A stretch of DNA of 9,331 nucleotides, taken from Candidatus Zhuqueibacterota bacterium. GTDB taxonomy: Bacteria > Zhuqueibacterota > Zhuqueibacteria > Oceanimicrobiales > Oceanimicrobiaceae. The translations under genes and the position numbers were made by a program. The notes under the pieces were generated by a model. That model was not told the DNA's origin and searched no databases. It worked only from the letters and a program-made list of their open reading frames with translations. Shown here piece after piece: positions 1 to 7,102 of the stretch; position 1 is the first letter of the stretch; every line of letters starts with the position of its first letter. The stretch is taken from assembly GCA_011775825.1 (NCBI GenBank), contig JAABYK010000074.1, positions 10,424 through 19,754 on the forward strand. Reading direction: 5' to 3'.

Positions 1-950
1 TCGAAGAAAAGCTCATTGGCAATGTCGAATTCAAGCAAGGTGGAACAACGATAAAATGCGACGTGGCGAAGCGTACGGTGGGTAAGGATCCGGTGGCCTT
101 ACTTGGGCATGTCCAGATCTTAGATGAATCCCGGTCGCTTTTTGCGGACACGGTGTATGTTTATCAAGATGCGCAAAAACAGGTTGCAAGCGGGAACGTG
201 ATCAGCATTACAGCGTCGGATACGACCACTGCGCAACGAATTACGTATTACGATGAAGAAAACAAAATCGTTTCTGAGCAAGATGTTCGTATTGTGGACC
301 GCGAGGAGAATAGAATTGTCACAGGTGAAAGAGCGGAATATTTGCGGGATGAAAAATATGGCGAGATTTCAGGCAATCCAACACTGACACGAGCTGATAG
401 CCTTGGGAACGAAACCATGCGCGTCAAAGGTGACACGATGGAGGTCTTTAAGGGGGGAGATGAAACCCTCGTTCGAGGCAATGTGAAAATAACCAACCCA
501 AACGCAACCTCTACGTGCGGACAGGCAGTGTATTTCAAGAAAGAGGAAAAAACTCTCCTGACAGAAAATCCGAAAGTGATACAAAGAAATCGCCAGATCG
601 TTGGGGACACGTTGTGGCTTTTTCTTGAAGATTCGCAGTTGTCTCGAGCCTCGGTGGTAGGCCACGCGAGTGCGACATCCGATGCGGATACCTTAAATAA
701 GGGTAGATGGGTGAACAAGTTGTCTGGTCAAAATATCAATTTTTATTTTGAAGATAAACAACTTAAAAAAGTTATCATTGATAATCAGGCCACAAGTTTG
801 TATCATATCATTGAGGAGGGTGAATATAAAGGTGCGAATGAAGTTTCTGGAGACAAAATCATAGCTTTTATGTCGGACGGTGTCGCAAAAAGAGTTGTCG
901 TAAAAAGCGATCCCGACATGTCTTCCGGAAAGTACGTACCGCCGAGATGA
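1..950 (+). CDS. OstA/LptA-like LPS transport protein, 3' part (5' end outside window)
   Basis: The frame is open from base 3, so the start lies upstream; a GTG at 63 is internal, because the codons before it already read as the same repeat style (IGNVEFKQGG..IKCD). At least 315 residues are present, ending in TGA at 948-950. The protein is a chain of short beta-strand units such as GNVEF, GHVQI, SGNVISI, RGNVKI and VVGHASA, alternating with units like GERAEYL and GDTMEVF. This is the pattern of the OstA-like beta-jellyroll shared by LptA, LptC and the LptD N-terminus. Family members carry LPS across the periplasm as a groove-like bridge between the LptB2FG transporter and LptD. The adjacent lptB, 7 bp downstream, supports that role. 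The visible part already exceeds a typical LptA (about 180 residues), so it is an extended OstA-like protein. Any signal peptide would be upstream of the window. I left the symbol empty because an LptA, an LptA/LptC-like fusion or a Bacteroidota-type OstA protein cannot be told apart here. Confidence 0.85.
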   Translation, partial: EEKLIGNVEFKQGGTTIKCDVAKRTVGKDPVALLGHVQILDESRSLFADTVYVYQDAQKQVASGNVISITASDTTTAQRITYYDEENKIVSEQDVRIVDREENRIVTGERAEYLRDEKYGEISGNPTLTRADSLGNETMRVKGDTMEVFKGGDETLVRGNVKITNPNATSTCGQAVYFKKEEKTLLTENPKVIQRNRQIVGDTLWLFLEDSQLSRASVVGHASATSDADTLNKGRWVNKLSGQNINFYFEDKQLKKVIIDNQATSLYHIIEEGEYKGANEVSGDKIIAFMSDGVAKRVVVKSDPDMSSGKYVPPR

Positions 951-957
951 TGTCTTG

Positions 958-1680
958 ATGTTGAAAACGGAAGGACTGGTTAAAGTCTATCGCAAACGAA
1001 AGGTTGTTAATGGTGTAAGTATCGAGGTAAATCAGGGAGAAGTAGTTGGCCTGCTTGGCCCCAATGGAGCTGGAAAGACGACAACCTTTTACATGATTAC
1101 TGGTCTCATCAGATCGAATCAAGGACGAATTTTTTTAGATGGCGAAGATATCACAAAGTTGCCAATGTACAAAAGAGCAAGGATGGGCATTGGTTACCTT
1201 TCTCAAGAACCGTCGATTTTTCGCAGGCTCACAGTTGAGCAGAATATTAATGCCATCCTTGAAACGCTCAAGTTGTCCGAAGATGAACGACAGCTGCGGT
1301 TAACAAGTTTGTTAGAGGAACTAAATGTTTCGCATTTGGCAAGCAACAAAGCTTATACGCTTTCCGGTGGTGAACGTCGACGGGTGGAAATCACACGAGC
1401 CCTGGTGACGAACCCAAAATTCATGTTGCTTGACGAGCCATTTGCCGGGATTGACCCGATAGCGGTAGAAGAGATTCAAAATATCGTACAAAGATTAAGA
1501 GAGAGAGGGATTGGAATCCTAATTACCGATCACAATGTCCATGAAACGCTGTCGATTACAGACAGGGCTTATCTGATGTATGATGGAGTCGTGCTTAAGT
1601 CTGGAACCGCGGAATTTCTTGCCACCGATCCAGCAGCTTTGAAATTGTATTTGGGCGAAAAGTTTAAATTGAACCGATAA
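958..1680 (+). CDS. lptB: LPS export ABC transporter ATP-binding protein LptB
   Basis: This is the cytoplasmic ATPase that powers extraction of lipopolysaccharide from the inner membrane by LptB2FG. The 240-residue length matches the family. All ABC motifs are visible: Walker A GPNGAGKTT (34-42), Q-loop Q83 in LSQEPSIFRRL, signature LSGGERRR (135-142), Walker B FMLLDE with catalytic E160, D-loop GIDP (164-167) and H-loop H192 in TDHNVHET. The stretch around the Q-loop (SIFRRLTVEQN) and the LLDEPFAGIDP form are characteristic of LptB rather than amino-acid importers. I start at ATG 958; the TTG just before it at 955 would add one residue. No strong ribosome site is seen (a GAG about 11 bases upstream), so coupling to the OstA-like gene ending 7 bp before is likely. 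The usual LPQEASIF motif reads LSQEPSIF here, a mild change. LptF and LptG are not in the window. Confidence 0.96.
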   Translation: MLKTEGLVKVYRKRKVVNGVSIEVNQGEVVGLLGPNGAGKTTTFYMITGLIRSNQGRIFLDGEDITKLPMYKRARMGIGYLSQEPSIFRRLTVEQNINAILETLKLSEDERQLRLTSLLEELNVSHLASNKAYTLSGGERRRVEITRALVTNPKFMLLDEPFAGIDPIAVEEIQNIVQRLRERGIGILITDHNVHETLSITDRAYLMYDGVVLKSGTAEFLATDPAALKLYLGEKFKLNR

Positions 1681-1734
1681 AATGGACATGACTTTTTCAT
1701 CAAATGGAGTGACTTTCTAACAACAGGATTGGTT
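1681..1734 (+). repeat. Imperfect direct repeat in the lptB-rpoN gap
   Basis: Two near-identical copies, AATGGACATGACTTT (1681-1695) and AATGGAGTGACTTT (1703-1716), begin 22 bp apart in this 54-bp gap. They differ by a CA/G change. An AGG at 1725-1727, seven bases before ATG 1735, is the probable rpoN ribosome site. Spacing near two helical turns would suit a dimeric regulator on one DNA face, but two short copies in AT-rich DNA can also arise by chance. No convincing promoter or terminator is visible in the gap. Confidence 0.35.
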
Positions 1735-3177
1735 ATGCCTAATTTAGTACAGAGATTAAGCTTACAATTGAAACAATCTCCGCAACAAGTATTGTTGTCA
1801 TCTCTTCTCCAACTACCCATTCTGAGTCTGGAGCAAAAGATCAAAATGGAGCTTGAAATGAATCCATTGTTGGAATTGGATGAAGAAATGGAGCTGGTCG
1901 AAGAAATGGAGGAGGAGCCGGAGTTGAAATTGGAGGCGGAGAAAGAGGAGAATACCGACGGGGAAGCCGAAGCTGAAGACGATGCGATGGATGAGTTCGA
2001 AAAGGAAGAAGTTGATTGGGACTCGATTTTGAATGATGAAGACACTTATGATTTTAAGATCCCAAAGGACGAGAGCGCTGAAGTCTTTGAACGACCTGAA
2101 GTTGCACAGACAACCTTGCCGGAGCATTTATTGAGCCAGCTACACATGACAGATCTGTCCGAAGAAGAACTGGTTGTGGGCGAATACATTATTTGGAGCA
2201 TCAGTGAAGATGGCTATTTGACGTACTCCATTGAAACCATTGCAGAGAACCTGGATGTAGATGTTGAGGTCGTCGAAAAAGTGTTAAAAGTGATCCAGCA
2301 ATTTGATCCGGTTGGGATTGGAGCCAGAAACCTTCAGGAATGCTTGCTGATTCAGATGATGGATAAAGACCCGAAAAACGAAATTGCGCTGGCGATTTTG
2401 AGAGAGCACTTTGAGGATTTTAAGAACAAACGTTACGAAAGAATCGCGAAGAAGATGGAGATCACCTTAGATGAAATTCGTGCGGCGATTACGGATATCA
2501 CGAAGCTGAATCCAAAGCCGGGCGAAGGTTATGTTGTATTCCATCAAAATGTGATTGTCCCGGATCTCACAGTCGAGAAAGAAAACGGGGACTTTCGAAT
2601 TATCATGAACGATTGGAACGTTCCCCATTTGCGGATCAACAATTCTTACAAGAAATTGTTGCTCGACAAAAAGAAATCGTCCAAAGAAACGAGGGATTAC
2701 ATCCGACAAAGTCTGGAGTCAGCCCGCTGGTTAATCAATTCGATTCATCAAAGACGTGCGACGATACTGCGGGTAATGGAGGCGATCATTGACAAGCAGC
2801 GAGATTTTTTCGAGCACGGTACAGAACATCTCAAACCGATGATTTTGAAAGACATCGCCGATCAGATTGGCATGGATATTTCAACCATCAGCCGTGTCAC
2901 CAACGGGAAGTACGTTCAGACAGAATTCGGAGTGTTCGAGTTAAAGCACTTTTTCAGTGAACGAATCAGAAGTGATGCGGGGGACGACGTTTCAAACAAG
3001 AGAATCAAATCGATGATAAAAGAGATAATCGAAAAAGAGGATCCCAACAAACCGTTGAACGATCAAAAGATTGCTGATCTTTTGAAGGGAAAGGGATTTA
3101 ATGTAGCCCGACGCACTGTAGCGAAATATCGCGAACAAATGATGATCCCGGTGTCGCGGTTGCGTAGGAAACTTTAG
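1735..3177 (+). CDS. rpoN: RNA polymerase sigma-54 factor RpoN
   Basis: This is the alternative sigma factor that directs RNA polymerase to -24/-12 promoters and needs an AAA+ activator to melt DNA. The 480 residues show the full order of regions. A Gln/Leu-rich activator-interacting region I (1-48) includes SLQLKQSPQQ and ELEMNPLLE. A very acidic region II (49-103) has 30 Asp/Glu in 55 residues. The core-binding domain contains FDPVGIGARNLQECL (190-204) and LNPKPG (258-263). The helix-turn-helix segment runs through LKDIADQIGMDISTISRVTNGKY (371-393). The diagnostic RpoN box ARRTVAKYRE lies at 458-467. I start at ATG 1735, with AGG seven bases upstream; a TTG at 1729 is also in frame. The gene follows lptB as in many proteobacteria, but hslV comes next rather than the usual hpf and ptsN. 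I see no sigma-54 promoter within the window, so its targets are elsewhere. Confidence 0.97.
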   Translation: MPNLVQRLSLQLKQSPQQVLLSSLLQLPILSLEQKIKMELEMNPLLELDEEMELVEEMEEEPELKLEAEKEENTDGEAEAEDDAMDEFEKEEVDWDSILNDEDTYDFKIPKDESAEVFERPEVAQTTLPEHLLSQLHMTDLSEEELVVGEYIIWSISEDGYLTYSIETIAENLDVDVEVVEKVLKVIQQFDPVGIGARNLQECLLIQMMDKDPKNEIALAILREHFEDFKNKRYERIAKKMEITLDEIRAAITDITKLNPKPGEGYVVFHQNVIVPDLTVEKENGDFRIIMNDWNVPHLRINNSYKKLLLDKKKSSKETRDYIRQSLESARWLINSIHQRRATILRVMEAIIDKQRDFFEHGTEHLKPMILKDIADQIGMDISTISRVTNGKYVQTEFGVFELKHFFSERIRSDAGDDVSNKRIKSMIKEIIEKEDPNKPLNDQKIADLLKGKGFNVARRTVAKYREQMMIPVSRLRRKL

Positions 3178-3209
3178 ACTAATTGACACATTTGGTAACA
3201 CTCAAAAAT

Positions 3210-3743
3210 ATGCATAAAACGAGAAGCACAACCATTTTAGCCGTTAGGCACAAGGGCCAAAGTGCCATGGGCGGAGACGGGCAGGTAAGCTTCGGTGATT
3301 CCGTTTTGAAAATGAAGGCCAAGAAAATTCGGAAGATTTACAATAATTCCGTTCTGACTGGATTTGCCGGAGCTTCGGCAGATGCATTTACCCTTTTTGA
3401 GAAATTCGAAAAACGTCTCGAGCAATATAGCGGCAATCTCAGTCGTGCAGCAGTGGAACTTGCCAAAGAATGGCGCACCGACAGATTTCTGCGTAGACTG
3501 GAGGCGCAATTGATCGTGATGGATGCGGAGAGCATGTTCCTGATTTCGGGAACGGGTGATGTGATTGAACCCGACGAGAACACAGTGGCGATTGGTTCCG
3601 GAGGCAGCTATGCTATGGCGGCTGCCAGCGCCTTGATGAGGTTCTCCGATTTGGACGCGAGAGCCATCGTCGAAGAGTCCTTAAAAATCGCGGCCAATAT
3701 TTGCATTTATACGAATACGAATCTTACTATTGAACAAATCTAA
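3210..3743 (+). CDS. hslV: ATP-dependent protease subunit HslV (peptidase)
   Basis: HslV is the proteasome-like threonine peptidase of the HslUV complex: a double hexameric ring that degrades cytoplasmic proteins fed by HslU. From ATG 3210 the product has 177 residues, close to the family size. The N-terminus reads MHKTRSTTILAVRHKG. The family places the catalytic nucleophile at the first Thr of TTI, here Thr7, so six residues must be removed. Counting from that Thr, Asp17 (in GGDGQ) and Lys33 match the conserved active-site residues. Further family blocks are GFAGASADAFTLFEKFE, AVELAKEWRTDR, AIGSGGSYAMAAA and the C-terminal ICIYTN. In-frame TTG codons at 3183 and 3192 would lengthen the leader; ATG 3210 gives the usual short leader, although no clear ribosome site precedes it. 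It is paired with hslU 15 bp downstream. Confidence 0.95.
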   Translation: MHKTRSTTILAVRHKGQSAMGGDGQVSFGDSVLKMKAKKIRKIYNNSVLTGFAGASADAFTLFEKFEKRLEQYSGNLSRAAVELAKEWRTDRFLRRLEAQLIVMDAESMFLISGTGDVIEPDENTVAIGSGGSYAMAAASALMRFSDLDARAIVEESLKIAANICIYTNTNLTIEQI

Positions 3744-3758
3744 CTAAAAGGTCTTTTT

Positions 3759-5141
3759 GTGCTGGAATTAAAAGAACTCACGCCTCGTCAGATTGTTGAA
3801 GAGTTGGATAAATATATCATAGGCCAGGATAAAGCCAAGAAATCCGTCGCCATTGCTTTGAGGAATCGTTGGCGGCGTTTGCAAGTCGGTGAGGAAATCC
3901 GGGAAGAGATATATCCGAACAATATCATTCTCATCGGACCAACCGGAGTTGGAAAGACTGAGATTGCCCGAAGATTGGCGCGGTTAGCCAATGCACCTTT
4001 CATCAAGGTGGAAGCCTCCAAATTTACGGAAGTCGGATATGTCGGAAGAGATGTCGAGTCGATGATCAGGGATGTCACGGATTTGGCCGTTTCCATGATC
4101 AAGTCGGAGAAGACCGAAGAAGTTAAGGAGTTGGCAGCAAAACATGCGGAGGAAAGATTAGTCGAAATTCTTCTTCCACCGCCCCCAAAACGAAAGAAGG
4201 CGCCGGGGTTGGAGTCAGAGTCAGAGACGGCGGCGGAGACAAATGAAGCCGAGGAGCGATACAAGCGTTCGCGGGAAAAGATAAAGAAGCAATTGCAAAA
4301 TCATGAGTTGGAAGACCGGATGGTCGAACTTGATGTCCAATCCGATCAGTTTCCCTTGATGCAGATCATCTCTCCTATGGGTGTTGAGGAGATGGGAGTA
4401 AATCTACAGGATCTTTTTGGTGGCATGATGCCGCAAAAGACCAAACGCCGGAAGATGAAAATCTCCGAGGCCCGCGAGCACCTGATTCAAGAGGAATCTC
4501 AGAAGCTCATCGATATGGACCAGGTGGTTCGTGAGGCCATTCAGCGTGTGGAAAATTCAGGTATCGTGTTTTTGGATGAAATCGATAAAGTAGCCGGTGA
4601 GAACGCCAAGTCAGGACCGGACGTTTCCAGAGAAGGTGTGCAGCGAGATCTTTTGCCAGTTGTGGAGGGTACGAGTGTGTTTACCAAGTATGGAATGGTC
4701 AAGACCGAACACATTCTGTTCATTGCGTCGGGCGCGTTCCATATGTCCAAACCTTCCGATCTCATCCCCGAACTACAGGGTCGATTTCCCATCAGGGTGG
4801 AGCTCAATAGCCTGACCGCCGACGATTTTGTGCGTATTCTCACAGAGCCTGAAAATGCCTTGATCAAGCAATATATTGCCCTCATGAAAACGGAAAAGGT
4901 GATCCTGGAATTTACAGATGAAGCCATCAGAGAGATCGCGAGAATCGCAAGTGAAGTAAACGGGAGAACTGAGAACATAGGCGCGCGCAGGCTGCACACG
5001 GTTATGACAGCACTTCTTGAAAATTTCTTGTTTGATGTTCCGGACGTGAAGATGAACAAGATAAATATTACCAAAGAAATCGTACGAGATACACTAAGTG
5101 AAATCGTTGAAGATGAAGACTTGAGCCGCTACATCTTATAG
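3759..5141 (+). CDS. hslU: ATP-dependent protease ATPase subunit HslU
   Basis: HslU is the AAA+ unfoldase ring that binds substrates and threads them into HslV. The 460-residue product carries the N-terminal LTPRQIVEELDKYIIGQ and Walker A GPTGVGKT (60-67). The pore loop GYVG is at 93-96, followed by the inserted I-domain (about 110-245), which holds a charged, low-complexity stretch rich in Lys, Pro and Glu. Walker B VFLDE lies at 270-274, then the SGPDVSREGVQRDLLP block, and sensor-2 GARR at 408-411. The C-terminus EDEDLSRYIL is the conserved tail that docks into HslV and activates it, so the protein looks complete and functional. The start is GTG 3759, preceded by AAAAGGT at 3746-3752; no in-frame ATG is available near the conserved N-terminus. 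The stop TAG at 5139-5141 overlaps the argF ribosome site. Confidence 0.97.
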   Translation: MLELKELTPRQIVEELDKYIIGQDKAKKSVAIALRNRWRRLQVGEEIREEIYPNNIILIGPTGVGKTEIARRLARLANAPFIKVEASKFTEVGYVGRDVESMIRDVTDLAVSMIKSEKTEEVKELAAKHAEERLVEILLPPPPKRKKAPGLESESETAAETNEAEERYKRSREKIKKQLQNHELEDRMVELDVQSDQFPLMQIISPMGVEEMGVNLQDLFGGMMPQKTKRRKMKISEAREHLIQEESQKLIDMDQVVREAIQRVENSGIVFLDEIDKVAGENAKSGPDVSREGVQRDLLPVVEGTSVFTKYGMVKTEHILFIASGAFHMSKPSDLIPELQGRFPIRVELNSLTADDFVRILTEPENALIKQYIALMKTEKVILEFTDEAIREIARIASEVNGRTENIGARRLHTVMTALLENFLFDVPDVKMNKINITKEIVRDTLSEIVEDEDLSRYIL

Positions 5142-5147
5142 GAGGAG
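5140..5147 (+). promoter_or_regulatory. Strong Shine-Dalgarno site for argF overlapping the hslU stop codon
   Basis: AGGAGGAG at 5140-5147 shares its first two bases with the hslU stop TAG (5139-5141) and sits five bases before TTG 5153. It fixes the argF start at a TTG codon, since no other in-frame start lies ahead of the conserved N-terminal region. Ribosomes finishing hslU would stop on this site, which suggests coupled translation. Confidence 0.8.
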
Positions 5148-5152
5148 CAACT

Positions 5153-6109
5153 TTGCCGAAGCACTTTCTTTCCATCGCTGACTTTTCAAAGGATGAGATT
5201 TTACAAATATTTGATTTGACCAAAGAATTAAAACAAAAACAAAAATCCGGCAAATCCCACAAGCATTTGGAAGGCAAAACCCTCGCCATGATTTTCCAAA
5301 AGCCTTCGGCACGAACTCGAGTTTCTTTTGAAGTAGGGATGTTCCAGCTTGGAGGTCATGCGTTGTATTTAGGCCCCAATGATATTCAGATTGGACAACG
5401 AGAAGCCATCGGCGACGTGGCGCAGACGCTCTCGCAGTATGTGGACATTATCATGGCCAGGCTATTTGGCCATGAAGATATTGTGGAATTGGCTAATCAC
5501 GCCAGCGTGCCTGTGCTCAACGGATTGACTGACTTGCTGCATCCCTGTCAAGTGATGGCAGATGTTTTCACGATTTTTGAAAAACAAGGCAAGTCGGACA
5601 AATTTAAGGTCGCCTTCATTGGCGATGGCAACAATGTTGCGAATTCCTGGATAAACATGGCTGCAAGAATACCGATGATCTTGCAATTGGGCATTCCCGA
5701 TGGATACGATCCCGACCAGGACATTTTGCACGCTGCCAGGAAACAGAACCTGAGTGAAATTCAAGTTTTTCGTGATCCCGTTGAAGCGGTTAAAGATGCC
5801 GACGTAATTTACACAGATGTCTGGGCAAGCATGGGACAGGAATCTGAAGCTGAAAAGCGAAAACGTGCTTTTAAGGACTATAGAGTCGATACAGCGTTAG
5901 TCGGGCATGCCAAGCCCGATTGTCTAGTTATGCATTGTCTGCCTGCCCACCGGGGAGAAGAAATCGCAAGCCAGGTTATCGACGGCCCCCAATCGATTGT
6001 CTTTGAAGAGGCGGAAAACAGACTTCATGTACAAAAAGCCATTATGGTCAAAGTATTCGAATGTTCCGAGAAGTACCATTTAGAGAGCTTCAGCAAGAAT
6101 CCCAATTAG
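5153..6109 (+). CDS. argF: Ornithine carbamoyltransferase
   Basis: The family transfers a carbamoyl group from carbamoyl phosphate to ornithine to give citrulline in arginine synthesis; it is a cytoplasmic trimer. The 318 residues show the carbamoyl-phosphate motif FQKPSARTRVSFE (S52-R56), HPCQ (130-133), the ornithine-loop SMGQE (226-230) and HCLPAHRGEE with the active-site Cys262. The SMG and HCLP loops favour ornithine over aspartate as substrate. N-acetyl- or N-succinyl-ornithine versions cannot be fully excluded by eye. Most relatives read STRTR where this reads SARTR. Translation starts at TTG 5153, with a strong ribosome site (5140-5147). After the usual family end (ENRLHVQKAIMVKVF) there is a tail of about 16 residues that overlaps the start of the next gene by 49 bp. 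No other arginine gene is in the window. Confidence 0.94.
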   Translation: MPKHFLSIADFSKDEILQIFDLTKELKQKQKSGKSHKHLEGKTLAMIFQKPSARTRVSFEVGMFQLGGHALYLGPNDIQIGQREAIGDVAQTLSQYVDIIMARLFGHEDIVELANHASVPVLNGLTDLLHPCQVMADVFTIFEKQGKSDKFKVAFIGDGNNVANSWINMAARIPMILQLGIPDGYDPDQDILHAARKQNLSEIQVFRDPVEAVKDADVIYTDVWASMGQESEAEKRKRAFKDYRVDTALVGHAKPDCLVMHCLPAHRGEEIASQVIDGPQSIVFEEAENRLHVQKAIMVKVFECSEKYHLESFSKNPN

Positions 6110-7068
6110 GTGTCCTCGAGTACGAAGAAACGCTCAATAAGCCCTGGGACGATTTCGTGTGGGGTTCTGACAATGGTACCCTTTTCCACACACGACAGTT
6201 CTTAAACTACCATCCAAGCGGACGTTTTCAAGATGCTTCCCTAATCATCACCAAAGGAGAAAGCTGGGTTGCTTTACTCCCCGCTGTTGCAAGGGAAAGA
6301 GAGGACGAAAAGTCTCTGATTTCGCACGCGGGCGCCTCAATGGGTGGCGTTGTCATGAAATCACCGCAATCTATCAAGGATACCTTCCGCATTGTGGATG
6401 CCCTTGTGGGCTCCGCTCAAGAGAGGGCTTTCCGCAAGATCGTCTTGACTTTGCCGCCACAGATTTATTTCGCACGGCCGAACAATTACCTGGATTTTGC
6501 TCTTTTGGGGTTGGGTTTTCACTATCTCAAACGCGAAGTCTCAAGCATGATCCCTTTGCATTTCGCAGAGGAAGACACCTTGTTAAGGTTCAATGGCTCG
6601 TCGCGTCGTGCTGTGCGGAAAGCGCTCAGCCTCGGTGTGTCTGTTCGGGAATCGGACGACTTTGCAAGCTTTTATGCCATACTGGAAAGCAATTTGAAGT
6701 TGCGCCACAACGTTCAGCCGACCCACACTCTGGAAGAGTTGCGGATTCTAAAAGAAATCTTCCCAGACCGTCTGAAGCTTTTTGCAGCTTACAATGGCGA
6801 TGAAATGATCGCCGGGGTTGTGGTTTTTGTGTGCAATGAAAGAGTCGCCTTAGCGTTTTACATCAGTCACAATGAAGAACATCAGAAATACCGTGGTGTC
6901 AATTTGCTGTTCTACGAAGTCATCCGGTGGTGTATAAGACAACAGCTAAAGTTTCTGGACTTTGGCATTTTTACGATAAATATGAAACCCAACTGGGGAT
7001 TGGCACGGTTCAAAGAGAGCTTCGGAGCACTCGGCATCTTCCGCGATACGTTCATTAAAACCCTCTGA
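6061..7068 (+). CDS. FemAB/GNAT-like acyltransferase (Acetyltransf_6 type)
   Basis: This 335-residue protein resembles the two-domain FemAB-like GNAT proteins common in polysaccharide and cell-envelope gene clusters. Visible marks are an N-terminal WDDFVWGSDNGTLFHTRQFLNY block (29-50), the basic SSRRAVRKAL helix (180-189) that opens the second acyltransferase fold, strands such as LKLFAAYNGDEMIAGVVVF (238-256), and the C-terminal GLARFKESFGA (313-323). Relatives transfer an acetyl or aminoacyl group to a sugar or peptide; the substrate here is unknown. No signal peptide or membrane segment is seen, so it is cytoplasmic. ATG 6061 is the only usable start: the frame has a stop at 6004-6006, no other ATG/GTG/TTG before 6061, and the next (GTG 6157) would remove conserved residues. 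It therefore overlaps argF by 49 bp, and no ribosome site is evident. The sugar-enzyme genes downstream suggest a role in glycan modification. Confidence 0.75.
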   Translation: MFREVPFRELQQESQLGVLEYEETLNKPWDDFVWGSDNGTLFHTRQFLNYHPSGRFQDASLIITKGESWVALLPAVAREREDEKSLISHAGASMGGVVMKSPQSIKDTFRIVDALVGSAQERAFRKIVLTLPPQIYFARPNNYLDFALLGLGFHYLKREVSSMIPLHFAEEDTLLRFNGSSRRAVRKALSLGVSVRESDDFASFYAILESNLKLRHNVQPTHTLEELRILKEIFPDRLKLFAAYNGDEMIAGVVVFVCNERVALAFYISHNEEHQKYRGVNLLFYEVIRWCIRQQLKFLDFGIFTINMKPNWGLARFKESFGALGIFRDTFIKTL

Positions 7069-7102
7069 ACCTTAACCGCGTTCGAAAAACGATGGGTGGT
7101 TC

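Noticed and set aside
63..65. GTG at 63 as the true start of the OstA-like gene
   Set aside because: The same frame is open to base 3 and encodes a typical OstA repeat unit before the GTG, so the gene begins upstream.
1569..2045. Long minus-strand open frame with very high Ser content
   Set aside because: It is the antisense of the Glu-rich rpoN region II; GAA/GAG codons read backwards as TTC/CTC and shifted Ser codons, so the frame is a by-product.
2638..2660. AT-rich inverted repeat AACAATTCTT/AAGAAATTGTT
   Set aside because: It is inside rpoN coding sequence, has a bulge and almost no loop, and is likely chance in Asn/Lys/Leu codons.
4210..4230. GAGTCA-type short tandem repeat in hslU
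   Set aside because: Only two to three units in the variable charged I-domain insert; normal low complexity for this region.
4541..5074. Minus-strand open frame of about 177 codons opposite hslU
   Set aside because: It has no recognisable family pattern or ribosome site and fully overlaps the strongly conserved hslU AAA+ region.
5899..5921. Inverted repeat TCGGGC/GCCCGA with a 7-base loop, terminator-like
   Set aside because: It lies inside argF, well before the HCLP motif, and encodes conserved protein; no T-tract follows.
7001..7015. TGGCACG, half of a sigma-54 promoter, tempting because rpoN is nearby
   Set aside because: The required GC element about 10 bases later is absent (AAAGA follows), and it lies in the conserved GLARFKES codons of the acyltransferase.
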